Counted from the first letter of the stretch, positions 10,298 to 21,023 are shown. The stretch is 64,000 nt of DNA from Flavobacteriaceae bacterium (GCA_947456815.1 CANGTL010000003.1:30158-94157), one strand, 5' to 3'. Numbers and translations are program-made. The notes: a model not told the origin generated them from the sequence alone.

Positions 10298-11362
10298 TTA
10301 ATATAAAATCTTCTTTATGGTATGGGATTTATTAACCGTCTCTAGCCATTCGTTTTCTGCATTACTGTCGATTGTGATTCCTCCGCCCACATAAATATGT
10401 GCATTATTCTCTTCAATTTCCATGCATCGCAAATTAACGTATAAATCGGTTACCTTGTCTTTGGTATCAAAATCAAAATTAAACTCTCCCAAAAATCCCG
10501 CATAAAAACTACGCTCGTAACCTTCATTTTTAATAATAAAATCCATTGCAGCATCTTTCGGAAATCCGCAAACGGCAGGCGTTGGATGCAAAATTGAAAG
10601 CAAGTCTTTTAATTGCATTTCCTCTCTAAACTTCCCTTCTATATCTGTTTTTAGGTGAATTAAATTCCCAGCACGAAGCGCATACGGTTTTGAAACACTA
10701 ATTTCAGTGGATATCTCATTCAAATTTGAAACTAAAAAATCGGTAACCAATTGCTGTTCATCGACTTCTTTAGCACCCCATAAAATCGTAGCGGCATCAT
10801 TATATAATTGGGTACCTGCCACAGCCATCGTCCGAAAATTCATTCCCTGTACAAAAACCAATTGCTCAGAAAAAGCGCCTAACCATAGCCCTGCTTTGGG
10901 ATGGTAAAAGCAATACGCAAAAGCACTGGGATAAGTACTTGCTAATTTTTGAAAAATATCAAATAAGTCAAAGTCAGAAAGGGCAACGGTTTCTTTTCTG
11001 GAAAGAACTACCTTACTAAATTCTCCGTTCTTAATACTCTCAATGGCTTTCTCCACGAGTTCAATATGCTTCTTTTTTTCGAATGGATTTTCACCGTCGA
11101 TTTCAGCGATTTCATTCGAATTTACGTCAACAGGTTCAAAAGGCGTAATGATTACTTTACATTTATCTTCAGGAATTACAATGATTTTAGTCTCAATAAA
11201 CGGAGCAAAAACAAAACCCCTTTCCTCATTATTGCTCATGGTATTAACTGTATCATCTTCTTGCAACAGTGCGATTACCTTATTAGCATTGGGCTTTCTG
11301 TAAAGCACAAAAGGCAATTTATGGTTGTGCTGATCTCGGCATTTTTGAAACATATCGGACAT
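10298..11362 (-). CDS. Isochorismate synthase (chorismate-binding family)
   Basis: IKNGEFSKVVLSRKE, MAVAGTQ, LHPTPAVCGFPKDAA, EGYERSFYAGFLGE, YVGGGIT chorismate-binding motifs. Confidence 0.87.
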   Translation of the reverse strand: MSDMFQKCRDQHNHKLPFVLYRKPNANKVIALLQEDDTVNTMSNNEERGFVFAPFIETKIIVIPEDKCKVIITPFEPVDVNSNEIAEIDGENPFEKKKHIELVEKAIESIKNGEFSKVVLSRKETVALSDFDLFDIFQKLASTYPSAFAYCFYHPKAGLWLGAFSEQLVFVQGMNFRTMAVAGTQLYNDAATILWGAKEVDEQQLVTDFLVSNLNEISTEISVSKPYALRAGNLIHLKTDIEGKFREEMQLKDLLSILHPTPAVCGFPKDAAMDFIIKNEGYERSFYAGFLGEFNFDFDTKDKVTDLYVNLRCMEIEENNAHIYVGGGITIDSNAENEWLETVNKSHTIKKILY

Positions 11363-11790
11363 TAAAGCTTCCTTTTTGGTAAAACCATATTCGTCAATTT
11401 ACAAATTGAAATCAATTTTCCGTTTTCATCGGTAATTTTAATTTCCCACAAGTGAATGCTTTTCCCTTGATGCACAATTCTTGCAGTTCCAGTGACCATT
11501 CCAGTTCTTTTGGCTCTTAGATGATTGGCAGCGATTTCGATGCCGCGGATTTCACTGAGTTCATTATTGACGAGCAACATTGATGCAGCACTTCCAACGC
11601 TTTCCGCCAAAGCAACACTGGCGCCTCCGTGCAATAAACCCATCGGTTGATGAATTCTCGGGTTGACAGGCATTTGAGCCACCAAAAAATCTTCTCCAGC
11701 GTCGATGTACTTAATTTCTAAAGTCTCCATTAAAGTGTTCTTCGAAATTGTATTGCAAAGCGCAAGCATTTTTTCTTTATCAAAGGCCAT
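11362..11790 (-). CDS. Hotdog-fold thioesterase (PaaI family; possibly DHNA-CoA hydrolase)
   Basis: NPRIHQPMGLLHGGASVALAESVGSAAS hotdog motif; stop/start overlap with the isochorismate synthase gene. Confidence 0.85.
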   Translation of the reverse strand: MAFDKEKMLALCNTISKNTLMETLEIKYIDAGEDFLVAQMPVNPRIHQPMGLLHGGASVALAESVGSAASMLLVNNELSEIRGIEIAANHLRAKRTGMVTGTARIVHQGKSIHLWEIKITDENGKLISICKLTNMVLPKRKL

Positions 11791-11949
11791 ATCTTTTTTT
11801 TGGCAAAATTAAGATTTAATAGGTTTGGAAGCACGATAATTATGAACATTCCGCAATGAGAGAATAAAATTGAATTTTCACCGTTTTAAAAATCGTCACC
11901 GTTGATACACCAATACATTTTTTACTATTTTTACCAAAAATCAATTGTA

Positions 11950-13527
11950 ATGCGAAATATAATCTGTCTTCTTCTTATCGGTTTTATGATTTCTTTGAGT
12001 TCTTGCCGTAAGGATTTTGAAACTGTTCCAAGTTCAGGAAACCTCGGATTTTCAAAAGACACTGTTTACTTAGACACTGTTTTTACTAATATTGGTTCGA
12101 GCACTTACACACTCAAAGTTTATAACCGAAGCAATGACGATATCAAAATCCCTAAAATTCGCTTAGCAAAAGCCAATTCTAAATATCGTATGATGATTGA
12201 CGGAATGACGGGAGTTGATGAAGACAACAACGGTGTTGGTGATGGACGAATTTTCAATAACGTCGAATTACTTGCCAAAGACAGTATGTATGTTTTTATT
12301 GAAACCACGGCGAATATTGCCGATGCAAATCCAACCGATTTTCTCTACACAGATGACATCGTTTTTGATTCTTCGAATGGCCCACAGAAAGTTAATTTAG
12401 TTACCTTGATTCGCGACGCTTATTTCTTATTTCCAAAAAGAGATGTGAATGGTATTAAGGAAAACTTGCTTTTGGGAACAGATCAAAACGGAGATGAAGT
12501 CCGTATCAACGGTTTTGAATTGGATGAAAATGATCCTGTCAATGGAAACGAATACATTTTTAATAATACCAAACCCTACGTGGTTTATGGCTATGCTGGT
12601 GTTCCCGCCGGAAAAACGTTGAAAATAGATCCAGGAGCGAAAGTCTATTTTCATGCGGAATCTGGAATTGTAGTACAACCCGGTGCAACGCTTATTGTAG
12701 ATGGTGGCGTTTCTCCAACTAGTAATCCATTGTTAAACGAAGTCACTTTTGAAGGCGATCGACTCGAACCGCTATATGAAGATGTCCCCGGACAATGGGG
12801 AACGATTTGGTTGCGTGAAGGCAGTATCAACAATAGCATCAACCATTTGACTTTAAAAAATGCAACCGTTGGATTATTGGTAGAAAATTGTGTGTTGAAC
12901 CTCCAGAATTCACAAATCTATAACTCCGCTAATTACGGTATTCTAGCAAGAGCGGCAACTATGAATAACTGCGAAAATCTTGTGGTTAATTTAGCAGGAC
13001 AAGCCGCATTAGCCTGCACTATAGGCGGTAGCTATCAGTTTAAACATTGCACGTTCAACAACAATTGGTTGAGTTCAAATCAAGTAGCGGTGTTGATGAG
13101 TAATTATGAAGAACAACCAGACGGAACGAACATCAGTGGAGCGCTAACACAAGCCAATTTTTACAATTGCATCATCTATAGTTCCAACAATATTGGACTT
13201 TTCTTAGATAAAATTAACGATGATGCTATTCCATATTTATTTGACGTGAAATATTGCTTGATTAAGTTCAGAGATAGTGGAACGTCATTAGCCGGAAAAC
13301 CAATTTATAATTTCATTCGCAATCAATTAGATGGTAATATCAAAAATAAAGACCCAAGATTCTTTAATGCCAATTTGAATCAATTAAATATCAGCGATGA
13401 TCCAGAAGGCGGTGCTTTTCAAAAAGGCAGCTTGACTTACTTAGTTCTATTGGATGTTTTAGGTTTACCAAGAACCTCCAATCCTCCGGATATGGGAGCG
13501 TATCAAAGTGCTCCTTTTCCAGAATAA
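11950..13527 (+). CDS. Right-handed beta-helix-like lipoprotein
   Basis: Lipobox ISLSSC after M at 11950; repeated NxxxxxLxNxT-type segments (INHLTLKNATVGLLVENCVLNLQNSQIYNSANYGILAR). Confidence 0.65.
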   Translation: MRNIICLLLIGFMISLSSCRKDFETVPSSGNLGFSKDTVYLDTVFTNIGSSTYTLKVYNRSNDDIKIPKIRLAKANSKYRMMIDGMTGVDEDNNGVGDGRIFNNVELLAKDSMYVFIETTANIADANPTDFLYTDDIVFDSSNGPQKVNLVTLIRDAYFLFPKRDVNGIKENLLLGTDQNGDEVRINGFELDENDPVNGNEYIFNNTKPYVVYGYAGVPAGKTLKIDPGAKVYFHAESGIVVQPGATLIVDGGVSPTSNPLLNEVTFEGDRLEPLYEDVPGQWGTIWLREGSINNSINHLTLKNATVGLLVENCVLNLQNSQIYNSANYGILARAATMNNCENLVVNLAGQAALACTIGGSYQFKHCTFNNNWLSSNQVAVLMSNYEEQPDGTNISGALTQANFYNCIIYSSNNIGLFLDKINDDAIPYLFDVKYCLIKFRDSGTSLAGKPIYNFIRNQLDGNIKNKDPRFFNANLNQLNISDDPEGGAFQKGSLTYLVLLDVLGLPRTSNPPDMGAYQSAPFPE

Positions 13528-13577
13528 ATGTTCAAAAGTCGTAATAACTGTTGATTGTAAATTCTGGTTTTTTAACC

Positions 13578-13585
13578 TAAATTTG
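13578..13585 (+). promoter_or_regulatory. Candidate Bacteroidota -7 box (TAAATTTG) upstream of purL
   Basis: Exact match to TAnnTTTG, 25 bp before the purL start. Confidence 0.5.
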
Positions 13586-13610
13586 CGACAACAACTACAA
13601 CTACACAACA

Positions 13611-16600
13611 ATGATTCATTTCTTCGGAAACGAAAGTACAACTGTTTTTGCCGTGCAGACGCAAAACGAACTTTCGGCAGAAACCATTTCAAAATTAAAC
13701 TGGCTTTTTGGCAATGTCAATCAAATAGAAAAATCCGTACTCGCGGATTTTTTTGTTGGTCCACGTGCCACCATGATTACACCGTGGAGCACCAATGCTG
13801 TCGAAATTACTCAAAATATGGGAGTTTCAGGAATCATTCGTATTGAAGAATTTCAAAAGGCAACCGACGATTTCTCTGATTTCGATCCGATGCTTTCACA
13901 AAAATATGCTGAGTTAAATCAAGATATTTTTACCATTCACATTCAACCGGAACCAATCCTTGAAATAAACGATATTGCTGCATACAATCAAAAAGAAGGA
14001 TTGTCTTTAAGCACAGAAGAAGTCGATTACCTCAACAAACTTGCCATTAAAATTGGCAGAAAACTGACGGACTCTGAAGTATTTGGTTTTTCGCAAGTCA
14101 ATTCGGAACACTGTCGACATAAGATTTTTAACGGAACATTTGTCATTGACGGAAAAGAACAAGAATCGTCTTTGTTCAAATTGATTAAGAAAACTTCAGC
14201 AGAAAATCCAAACGATATTGTTTCGGCCTATAAAGACAATGTCGCTTTTGTGAAAGGACCTAAAGTGCAACAGTTCGCGCCTTTATCGCCTGAAAAACCA
14301 GATTATTATGCTGTAAAGGAGTTCGACTCGGTAATTTCACTTAAAGCAGAAACACATAATTTTCCCACAACGGTCGAGCCATTCAACGGCGCAGCAACCG
14401 GTTCTGGAGGAGAAATTCGAGATCGCCTTGCCGGTGGTCAAGGTTCATTGCCACTTGCAGGAACCGCCGTCTACATGACTTCCTTTTCCCGATTGCAAAA
14501 AAACAGAACTTGGGATGCTAATTTACCAGAAAGAAAATGGCTATATCAAACGCCACTAGATATTTTAATTAAAGCTTCGAATGGCGCTTCTGACTTTGGA
14601 AATAAATTCGGGCAGCCATTGATTACAGGTTCACTCTTAACTTTTGAAAATAAAGAAAACAACAGAACCTTAGGCTACGATAAAGTCATCATGCAAGCGG
14701 GCGGAATTGGTTACGGGAAACTAGATCAATCGCTAAAACACAAACCAAAGGTCGGCGATAAAGTCGTGATTTTAGGTGGCGAAAATTATAGAATTGGAAT
14801 GGGCGGTGCTGCGGTTTCCTCTGCCGACACAGGCGAATTTAATTCTGGAATTGAACTAAATGCCATCCAACGATCGAATCCTGAAATGCAAAAACGAGCG
14901 GCCAATGCCATAAGAGGTTTGGTGGAAAGCGACGTCAATCCGATTGTTTCCATTCACGATCATGGCGCTGGCGGTCATCTCAATTGTCTTTCTGAATTGG
15001 TAGAAGAAACGGGCGGTTTAATCGACCTAGACAAATTACCCATTGGAGATCCAACTTTATCTGCCAAAGAAATTATCGGAAACGAATCGCAAGAACGTAT
15101 GGGCTTGGTGATTGGTCAGAAAGATATTGAATTATTACAAAAAATTGCAGACCGTGAACGTTCGCCAATGTATCAAGTGGGAGACATTACTGGCAATCAT
15201 CGTTTTACTTTTGAATCGAAAACAACTGGAGACAAACCTATGGATTTTGCCATTGAAGACATGTTTGGAAGTTCACCAAAAGTGATTATGAATGATGTCA
15301 AGATTGATAGAAAATACAACGCTTTAGCGTATTCTCCAGAAAAAATAACAACATACATTCAGCAAGTTTTGCAACTAGAATCAGTTGCTTGCAAAGATTG
15401 GTTGACGAACAAAGTCGATCGCTGCGTTGGTGGAAAAGTAGCCAAGCAACAATGCGTCGGTCCATTACAATTGCCATTGAATAACGTTGGCGTGATGGCG
15501 TTAGATTTTCAAGGAAAAGAAGGCGTTGCAACTTCCATCGGACACGCTCCGATTGCCGCTTTGATTGACCCAGTTGCTGGGAGCAGAAACGCGATTGGAG
15601 AAGCCTTGTCGAATATCATTTGGGCGCCAATTAAAGATGGAATCAAAGGAATTTCTTTGTCCGCCAATTGGATGTGGGCGTGTAAAAACGAAGGAGAAGA
15701 CGCTCGATTGTATGCTGCAGTAAAAGGCTGTTCGGATTTTGCCATCGAATTGGGAATCAATATTCCGACTGGAAAAGATTCGCTATCGATGAAACAAAAA
15801 TATCCAAACGAAGAAGTCATTGCACCAGGAACGGTCATCATTTCTGCTGGTGGAAATTGTACCGATATTACTAAAGTTGTGGAACCTGTTTTGCAAAGAA
15901 ATGGCGGTTCAATTTATTATATTAATTTATCGCAAGATGAATTCAAATTAGGCGGCAGTTCGTTCGCTCAGATCTTGAATCAAATTGGTAGCGATGCACC
16001 TACGATAAGAGATAGCGACTTTTTTAAACGCGCTTTCAATACAATTCAAAATTTAATTGTTGACGATCAAATTGTTGCTGGACATGACATTGGCAGCGGT
16101 GGATTGATTACGACACTTTTGGAAATGTGCTTTTCCGATAACAATTTGGGAGCGAACATCGATTTGACTGTTTTTGATGAAAATGATGCCATCAAAGTAC
16201 TTTTTTCTGAGAATATTGGAATTGTAATTCAAGCCAAAGAAGATTCCGTTTTCGAAAGTGCATTAAAAAACAATGCAATTTCTTTTTACAAACTAGGAAC
16301 AGTTACAACAACCGACAAACTACAACTCACAACCAACAGCCATCAACTTACAACGTTTAACCTACAACTCTCAACCTATCGAGACATTTGGTTCGAAACC
16401 TCTTTCCTACTCGACCAACATCAAAGCAAAAACAACAAAGCAAAAGAGCGTTTTGACCAGTATAAAAATCAACCGTTAAACTATATTTTTCCAACTAATT
16501 TTACAGGAAAAAAGCCAATTATCGACACTTCAAAACCACGTCCAAAAGCGGCCATCATTCGTGAAAAAGGAAGTAATTCCGAGCGTGAAATGGCCAATGC

Positions 16601-17300
16601 AATGTATCTGGCAGGTTTCGATGTGAAAGATGTTCACATGACTGATTTGATTTCAGGTCGAGAAGATTTGAAAGACATTCAATTTATTGGTGCAGTTGGC
16701 GGTTTTTCTAATTCCGATGTATTGGGTTCTGCCAAAGGTTGGGCTGGCGCGTTTTTGTATAACGAAAAAGCCAAAAGTGTTTTAGAGAATTTTTTCAAGC
16801 GAGAAGATACTTTGTCGGTAGGAATTTGTAATGGTTGTCAGTTGTTTATGGAACTCGAAGTCATTTATCCCGAGCACGAAATTCATGGAAAAATGAAACA
16901 CAACGATAGCCACAAACATGAAAGTATCTTTACTTCTGTAAATGTTCAAGAAAACCATTCTATAATGTTAAGTTCTTTGGCTGGCAGTACTTTAGGCGTT
17001 TGGGTTTCTCACGGAGAAGGAAAATTTGATTTACCTTATGAAGAAAATAAGTACAATATCGTGGCAAAATATGGATACGAGAATTATCCAGCAAACCCCA
17101 ATGGATCTAACTACAACACCGCAATGCTGTGCGATAAAACAGGTCGACATTTGGTGATGATGCCGCACATAGAGCGTTCGACGTTTTCATGGAATTGGGC
17201 GCATTATCCAAAAGACAGAAACGATGAAGTTTCGCCTTGGCTGGAAGCTTTTGTGAATGCAAGATTATGGATTGAAAATGTGAATTCTAACAATAAATAA
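13611..17300 (+). CDS. purL: Phosphoribosylformylglycinamidine synthase (large, single-chain)
   Basis: GFSQVNSEHCRHKIFNG, AETHNFPTTVEPFNGAATGSGGEIRDR, C-terminal glutaminase domain with GICNGCQL; 1229 aa. Confidence 0.97.
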   Translation: MIHFFGNESTTVFAVQTQNELSAETISKLNWLFGNVNQIEKSVLADFFVGPRATMITPWSTNAVEITQNMGVSGIIRIEEFQKATDDFSDFDPMLSQKYAELNQDIFTIHIQPEPILEINDIAAYNQKEGLSLSTEEVDYLNKLAIKIGRKLTDSEVFGFSQVNSEHCRHKIFNGTFVIDGKEQESSLFKLIKKTSAENPNDIVSAYKDNVAFVKGPKVQQFAPLSPEKPDYYAVKEFDSVISLKAETHNFPTTVEPFNGAATGSGGEIRDRLAGGQGSLPLAGTAVYMTSFSRLQKNRTWDANLPERKWLYQTPLDILIKASNGASDFGNKFGQPLITGSLLTFENKENNRTLGYDKVIMQAGGIGYGKLDQSLKHKPKVGDKVVILGGENYRIGMGGAAVSSADTGEFNSGIELNAIQRSNPEMQKRAANAIRGLVESDVNPIVSIHDHGAGGHLNCLSELVEETGGLIDLDKLPIGDPTLSAKEIIGNESQERMGLVIGQKDIELLQKIADRERSPMYQVGDITGNHRFTFESKTTGDKPMDFAIEDMFGSSPKVIMNDVKIDRKYNALAYSPEKITTYIQQVLQLESVACKDWLTNKVDRCVGGKVAKQQCVGPLQLPLNNVGVMALDFQGKEGVATSIGHAPIAALIDPVAGSRNAIGEALSNIIWAPIKDGIKGISLSANWMWACKNEGEDARLYAAVKGCSDFAIELGINIPTGKDSLSMKQKYPNEEVIAPGTVIISAGGNCTDITKVVEPVLQRNGGSIYYINLSQDEFKLGGSSFAQILNQIGSDAPTIRDSDFFKRAFNTIQNLIVDDQIVAGHDIGSGGLITTLLEMCFSDNNLGANIDLTVFDENDAIKVLFSENIGIVIQAKEDSVFESALKNNAISFYKLGTVTTTDKLQLTTNSHQLTTFNLQLSTYRDIWFETSFLLDQHQSKNNKAKERFDQYKNQPLNYIFPTNFTGKKPIIDTSKPRPKAAIIREKGSNSEREMANAMYLAGFDVKDVHMTDLISGREDLKDIQFIGAVGGFSNSDVLGSAKGWAGAFLYNEKAKSVLENFFKREDTLSVGICNGCQLFMELEVIYPEHEIHGKMKHNDSHKHESIFTSVNVQENHSIMLSSLAGSTLGVWVSHGEGKFDLPYEENKYNIVAKYGYENYPANPNGSNYNTAMLCDKTGRHLVMMPHIERSTFSWNWAHYPKDRNDEVSPWLEAFVNARLWIENVNSNNK
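16303..16378 (+). repeat. Low-complexity CAAC-rich repeat-like segment inside purL
   Basis: gttacaacaaccgacaaactacaactcacaaccaacagccatcaacttacaacgtttaacctacaactctcaaccta; encodes TTTDKLQLTTNSHQLTTFNLQLST. Confidence 0.55.
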
Positions 17301-17312
17301 AAGACAACAATA

Positions 17313-17762
17313 ATGAAATCAAAAAACATATTTGTAGTTGCTTTGATGCTATTCATGATGAAAAGTTATGCGCAAAATGCAGTTAATGAAATAGACACAA
17401 AAACGGGAATCCATTTTATCAGAACCGATATTAATTATCCGATTGCTGGAACTTATCTGTTTAATGGCGGCGAACCTATCGTTGAGCTGAATGAAAACGG
17501 AACAGGGTTTTACCAACTGCACGGCCAACCAAAACGCCCCATCAAATGGGGAATTGAATGTGAGCAAACAGGCGAAACAATATTCAAAAAAGGATTTAAT
17601 ACCGCTGCCTATTTGCTGTGGTATCAATTTTTAACAACGTATGAGGCTGATACCAATCTTGACTGGAATCTTGTTCCATTTACCATACATTTTGAAACGT
17701 TGAAAATGTATATCCAAGGAGAACGCGTTAAAAGCTACAAGGAACCAGAAACCAAAGAATAG
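17313..17762 (+). CDS. Hypothetical secreted protein
   Basis: 149-aa ORF with signal peptide (NIFVVALMLFMMKSYAQ). Confidence 0.6.
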   Translation: MKSKNIFVVALMLFMMKSYAQNAVNEIDTKTGIHFIRTDINYPIAGTYLFNGGEPIVELNENGTGFYQLHGQPKRPIKWGIECEQTGETIFKKGFNTAAYLLWYQFLTTYEADTNLDWNLVPFTIHFETLKMYIQGERVKSYKEPETKE

Positions 17763-17774
17763 CAAACGGGAACT

Positions 17775-18539
17775 ATGAGTGCAACCAGATGTCTAAATTG
17801 TAATTGCGAAATTGAAAAAAACTACTGTTCATCCTGTGGCCAAAAAACAGACACACATCGAATTACAGTACGTCACTTTTTATTTCATGATTTGATGCAT
17901 GGCGTTTTGCATATCGACAAAGGCATTCTCTATACACTAAAAGAAGCCATTATTCGACCTGGACAAGCAGCGTTAGATTATATTAAAGGTAAACGTGTTC
18001 GTTATTATAATGTATTTTACCTTTGCTTATTGGTGATTGGTTTGCATCTTTTGTTGAGTCATTTTTACGATTCACTTTCGCATACGGCAGTTGATGCAAA
18101 AAACGATACTGTTGAAGTCAGTAATTTTTTTAATGAGCACATTAAAGCCATTCTACTGGGCATCATTCCAATCCTTGGATTAAATTCTCTTTGGATTTTT
18201 CGTAGACTCAAACTAAATATTGCAGAGCAATTTATCCTCAGCGGGTTTTGTTTATTGGGAATGCTTTTGATAGGAATCTTGTTTAATTTATTTGATTTTA
18301 TTAATAAACTAGATCTCCCTTCCTTTTTGACAGTTTTCGAAGTTGTTTCATTTTTCATGATTCCGCTATTCGCATTGTGGACTTATTACAATGCAACGAA
18401 AGGACTGTATTCCTTTGGAGGATTTTTGTGGAGAATGGTCGTATTCTACTTCTCCGTTTTCGCTATATTGATGGGTTTTCTTTCTATCATTGTTCTAAGC
18501 TTGACCGATGGAAAAGGACAATTCTACATCGATTTATAA
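17775..18539 (+). CDS. DUF3667 domain-containing membrane protein
   Basis: CLNCNCEIEKNYCSSCGQ zinc ribbon, RHFLFHDLMHGVLHIDKGILYTLKEAIIRPGQAALDYIKGKR; TM helices follow. Paralog of 6307..7383. Confidence 0.8.
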   Translation: MSATRCLNCNCEIEKNYCSSCGQKTDTHRITVRHFLFHDLMHGVLHIDKGILYTLKEAIIRPGQAALDYIKGKRVRYYNVFYLCLLVIGLHLLLSHFYDSLSHTAVDAKNDTVEVSNFFNEHIKAILLGIIPILGLNSLWIFRRLKLNIAEQFILSGFCLLGMLLIGILFNLFDFINKLDLPSFLTVFEVVSFFMIPLFALWTYYNATKGLYSFGGFLWRMVVFYFSVFAILMGFLSIIVLSLTDGKGQFYIDL

Positions 18540-18627
18540 TGTACACATCTTCAATTATTTGAAACAAATGTTAATCATTGAAGTGAAATCGAAATAAAGA
18601 ATATCTTTGAAATCTAATTTCACACTC

Positions 18628-21009
18628 ATGAAGATTTTCAAACTTGTTGTATTCTTTTGTTTTGTTTCCTTTTCCCTTTTTGCGCAACCCAAAGTGGAGC
18701 AATACCATCGTGCAAAAATCATTTACAATACTGTTGAAAATTTCAAGAAATTAGAAAAACTAGGCGTTCCAATGGACCATGGAATGCATAAAATGGGCTA
18801 TTCCTTGACTTCCGATTTTTCCGATTCCGAAATTCAAAAAGCAAAAAACTTGGGCCTTCAAGTCGACATTGAAATAGAAGACGTTCAAAAATTCTACATC
18901 GAACAAAACAAAGGAAAAGCAAAACGAATTGCCGCTCCCCAGAATGTTACTTGTGATGAAATCCAAGAAGATTATACCGTTCCTTTTAATTTTAGTTATG
19001 GATCGATGGGCGGCTACCTCACGTATGAAGAGATGCTCTTTCAGTTGGATGCCATGCATTCTGCCTTTCCCAATTTGATAACGGCAAGAGAAAATGTAAG
19101 TACTTTCTCGACTCAAGAAGGCCGTTTTTTGCAATCCGTAAAAATCACAAATAATCCGAGTTTTCCCTCGACAAAGCCACAAGTTTTATATACTGCAGTG
19201 CATCACGCAAGGGAGCCTATTTCATTGTCTCAAACAATCTTCTTTATGTGGTATCTGCTCGAAAACTACGAAAGCGATGAAAACATCAAAAGAATTGTTG
19301 ACAATACGGAATTATATTTTATTCCAGTGGTTAATCCGGATGGCTATATTTATAACCAAACCACAAACCCTGATGGTGGCGGAATGTGGCGAAAAAACAG
19401 AAGACCTTTTAGTGATGGACTTTTCGGCGTAGACAACAATCGCAATTATGACTATTGGAAAGAAAATGATCCATTTCAAAGTGTCTGGAATACGTTAGGA
19501 GTCTCTGCAGATGTTACCGGCGAAACTTACCCAGGAACAGCTGCGATGTCAGAACCAGAAAATTTAGCGATTCAATATTTTGTTGATACCCATAATTTTA
19601 AAGTAGCATTGAACGCTCATACCTTTAGCAATTTATTGCTGCATCCTTTTGGCTATGATTTGAATACGCCAAGCGCCGATGAAGCGCTATTTTCCAAACT
19701 AGGGGAATTAATGGTTTCAAAAAATGGCTATTCGAATATTATTTCCTCTTTACTTTACGCTGCTTCAGGAAATTCAGACGATTTTATGTATGGACAAACG
19801 ATGAATCATTCAAAAATTTATGCTTTTACACCAGAAATTGGAGATTCGTTTTGGCCACCAGAAACTGATATTATTCCGCTTTGTAAAGAAATGATGTACA
19901 CAAATTTGACGGCGGCTAAAGCAGTTAATAACTATGCATATTTTAATGACACAACCAATACTTTCATGGGGAGTTCAGCTATCGTTAATGCAAATTTTGA
20001 ATTAACAAGACTAGGGTTGAGCGGAAACGGTATTTTTACAGTTGAAATTAATCCAATTTCATCCAATATACTTTCAGTTGGAGTTCCTTTTAGTAGTAGT
20101 CCTTTATCAGTTTTGGAAACAGTAAATTCAAGTATCGAACTAGTTATTACTCCGGGTACTGCAAGTAATGATCTAGTTGTTTTCGAATATGTAATCAACA
20201 ATGGGTTGTTTGAAGAAAGAAAGCTAGTGACTAAACGTTTTGGACAATTTCAAACAATTTTAGAAGACAATGGTTCAACTTTATTACCAACGTGGACAAC
20301 TACAAGTTGGGGAACTACAACAGAAGATTTTGTCTCTCCAAACACTTCTATTACGGATTCTCCATTTAGTAATTACTCAAATAATTTAAATCGAAGAATC
20401 ACTTTATCAAATCCCATCAACTTAACTGGAGTCGCTAATGCATCTATTTCTTTTTCAGCAAAATGGAATTTAGAAAGAATATATGATTACGTATCATTTG
20501 ACGTTTCAACCAACAACGGTTTAACTTGGACGCAACAATGTGGTAAATTTACTAAAACTTTTACGCAAAACTTAGTTATGCCAAGTGTAACCGGATATAC
20601 GGGAAATCAAGAGAGCTGGGTAGATGAAGAAATTAGTTTAAGTGAATATGCCGGACAATCAATCAATGTTAGATTTCGCTTAGTTACAGACAATGGCGGG
20701 AATTTTGATGGTTTTTATTTTGATGACTTTAAAGTAAATTTACTACAAAGTTCAGTTCTTTCCACAAGTCAAGTTGAACTACAAAAATTTAAAATCTTCC
20801 CAAACCCAACCAATGCTGTGCTTACTATTAATACAGAACAAACCGAGTATGCTATTAAGATTTACAATTTAGTGGGACAATTGGTTTATTTTAAAAAATC
20901 AGCCGACGGACTTCAAAATATTGATGTAACCGATTTAAAAACAGGAATGTACTTTATCGAAATGAAATCGGACGACTTCATTCAAACACAAAAATTCTAC
21001 AAAAATTAA
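18628..21009 (+). CDS. Zinc carboxypeptidase (M14) with T9SS type A sorting domain
   Basis: YTAVHHAREPISLSQ, FIPVVNPDGYIYN, RKNRRP...GVDNNRNYDY; C-terminal FKIFPNPTNAVLTIN...GMYFIEMKSDDFIQTQKFYKN. Confidence 0.9.
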   Translation: MKIFKLVVFFCFVSFSLFAQPKVEQYHRAKIIYNTVENFKKLEKLGVPMDHGMHKMGYSLTSDFSDSEIQKAKNLGLQVDIEIEDVQKFYIEQNKGKAKRIAAPQNVTCDEIQEDYTVPFNFSYGSMGGYLTYEEMLFQLDAMHSAFPNLITARENVSTFSTQEGRFLQSVKITNNPSFPSTKPQVLYTAVHHAREPISLSQTIFFMWYLLENYESDENIKRIVDNTELYFIPVVNPDGYIYNQTTNPDGGGMWRKNRRPFSDGLFGVDNNRNYDYWKENDPFQSVWNTLGVSADVTGETYPGTAAMSEPENLAIQYFVDTHNFKVALNAHTFSNLLLHPFGYDLNTPSADEALFSKLGELMVSKNGYSNIISSLLYAASGNSDDFMYGQTMNHSKIYAFTPEIGDSFWPPETDIIPLCKEMMYTNLTAAKAVNNYAYFNDTTNTFMGSSAIVNANFELTRLGLSGNGIFTVEINPISSNILSVGVPFSSSPLSVLETVNSSIELVITPGTASNDLVVFEYVINNGLFEERKLVTKRFGQFQTILEDNGSTLLPTWTTTSWGTTTEDFVSPNTSITDSPFSNYSNNLNRRITLSNPINLTGVANASISFSAKWNLERIYDYVSFDVSTNNGLTWTQQCGKFTKTFTQNLVMPSVTGYTGNQESWVDEEISLSEYAGQSINVRFRLVTDNGGNFDGFYFDDFKVNLLQSSVLSTSQVELQKFKIFPNPTNAVLTINTEQTEYAIKIYNLVGQLVYFKKSADGLQNIDVTDLKTGMYFIEMKSDDFIQTQKFYKN

Positions 21010-21023
21010 CTTAAAGTGACCGA

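Noticed and set aside
9896-10306. 136-aa ORF opposite bshB1
   Set aside because: Antisense to a confident CDS with no recognisable domain.
13508-13846. ORF of 112 aa overlapping the purL 5' end in another frame
   Set aside because: Overlaps the well-supported purL coding region and lacks family motifs.
15509-15841. Antisense ORF of 110 aa within purL
   Set aside because: Fully antisense to purL; likely a codon-structure artefact.
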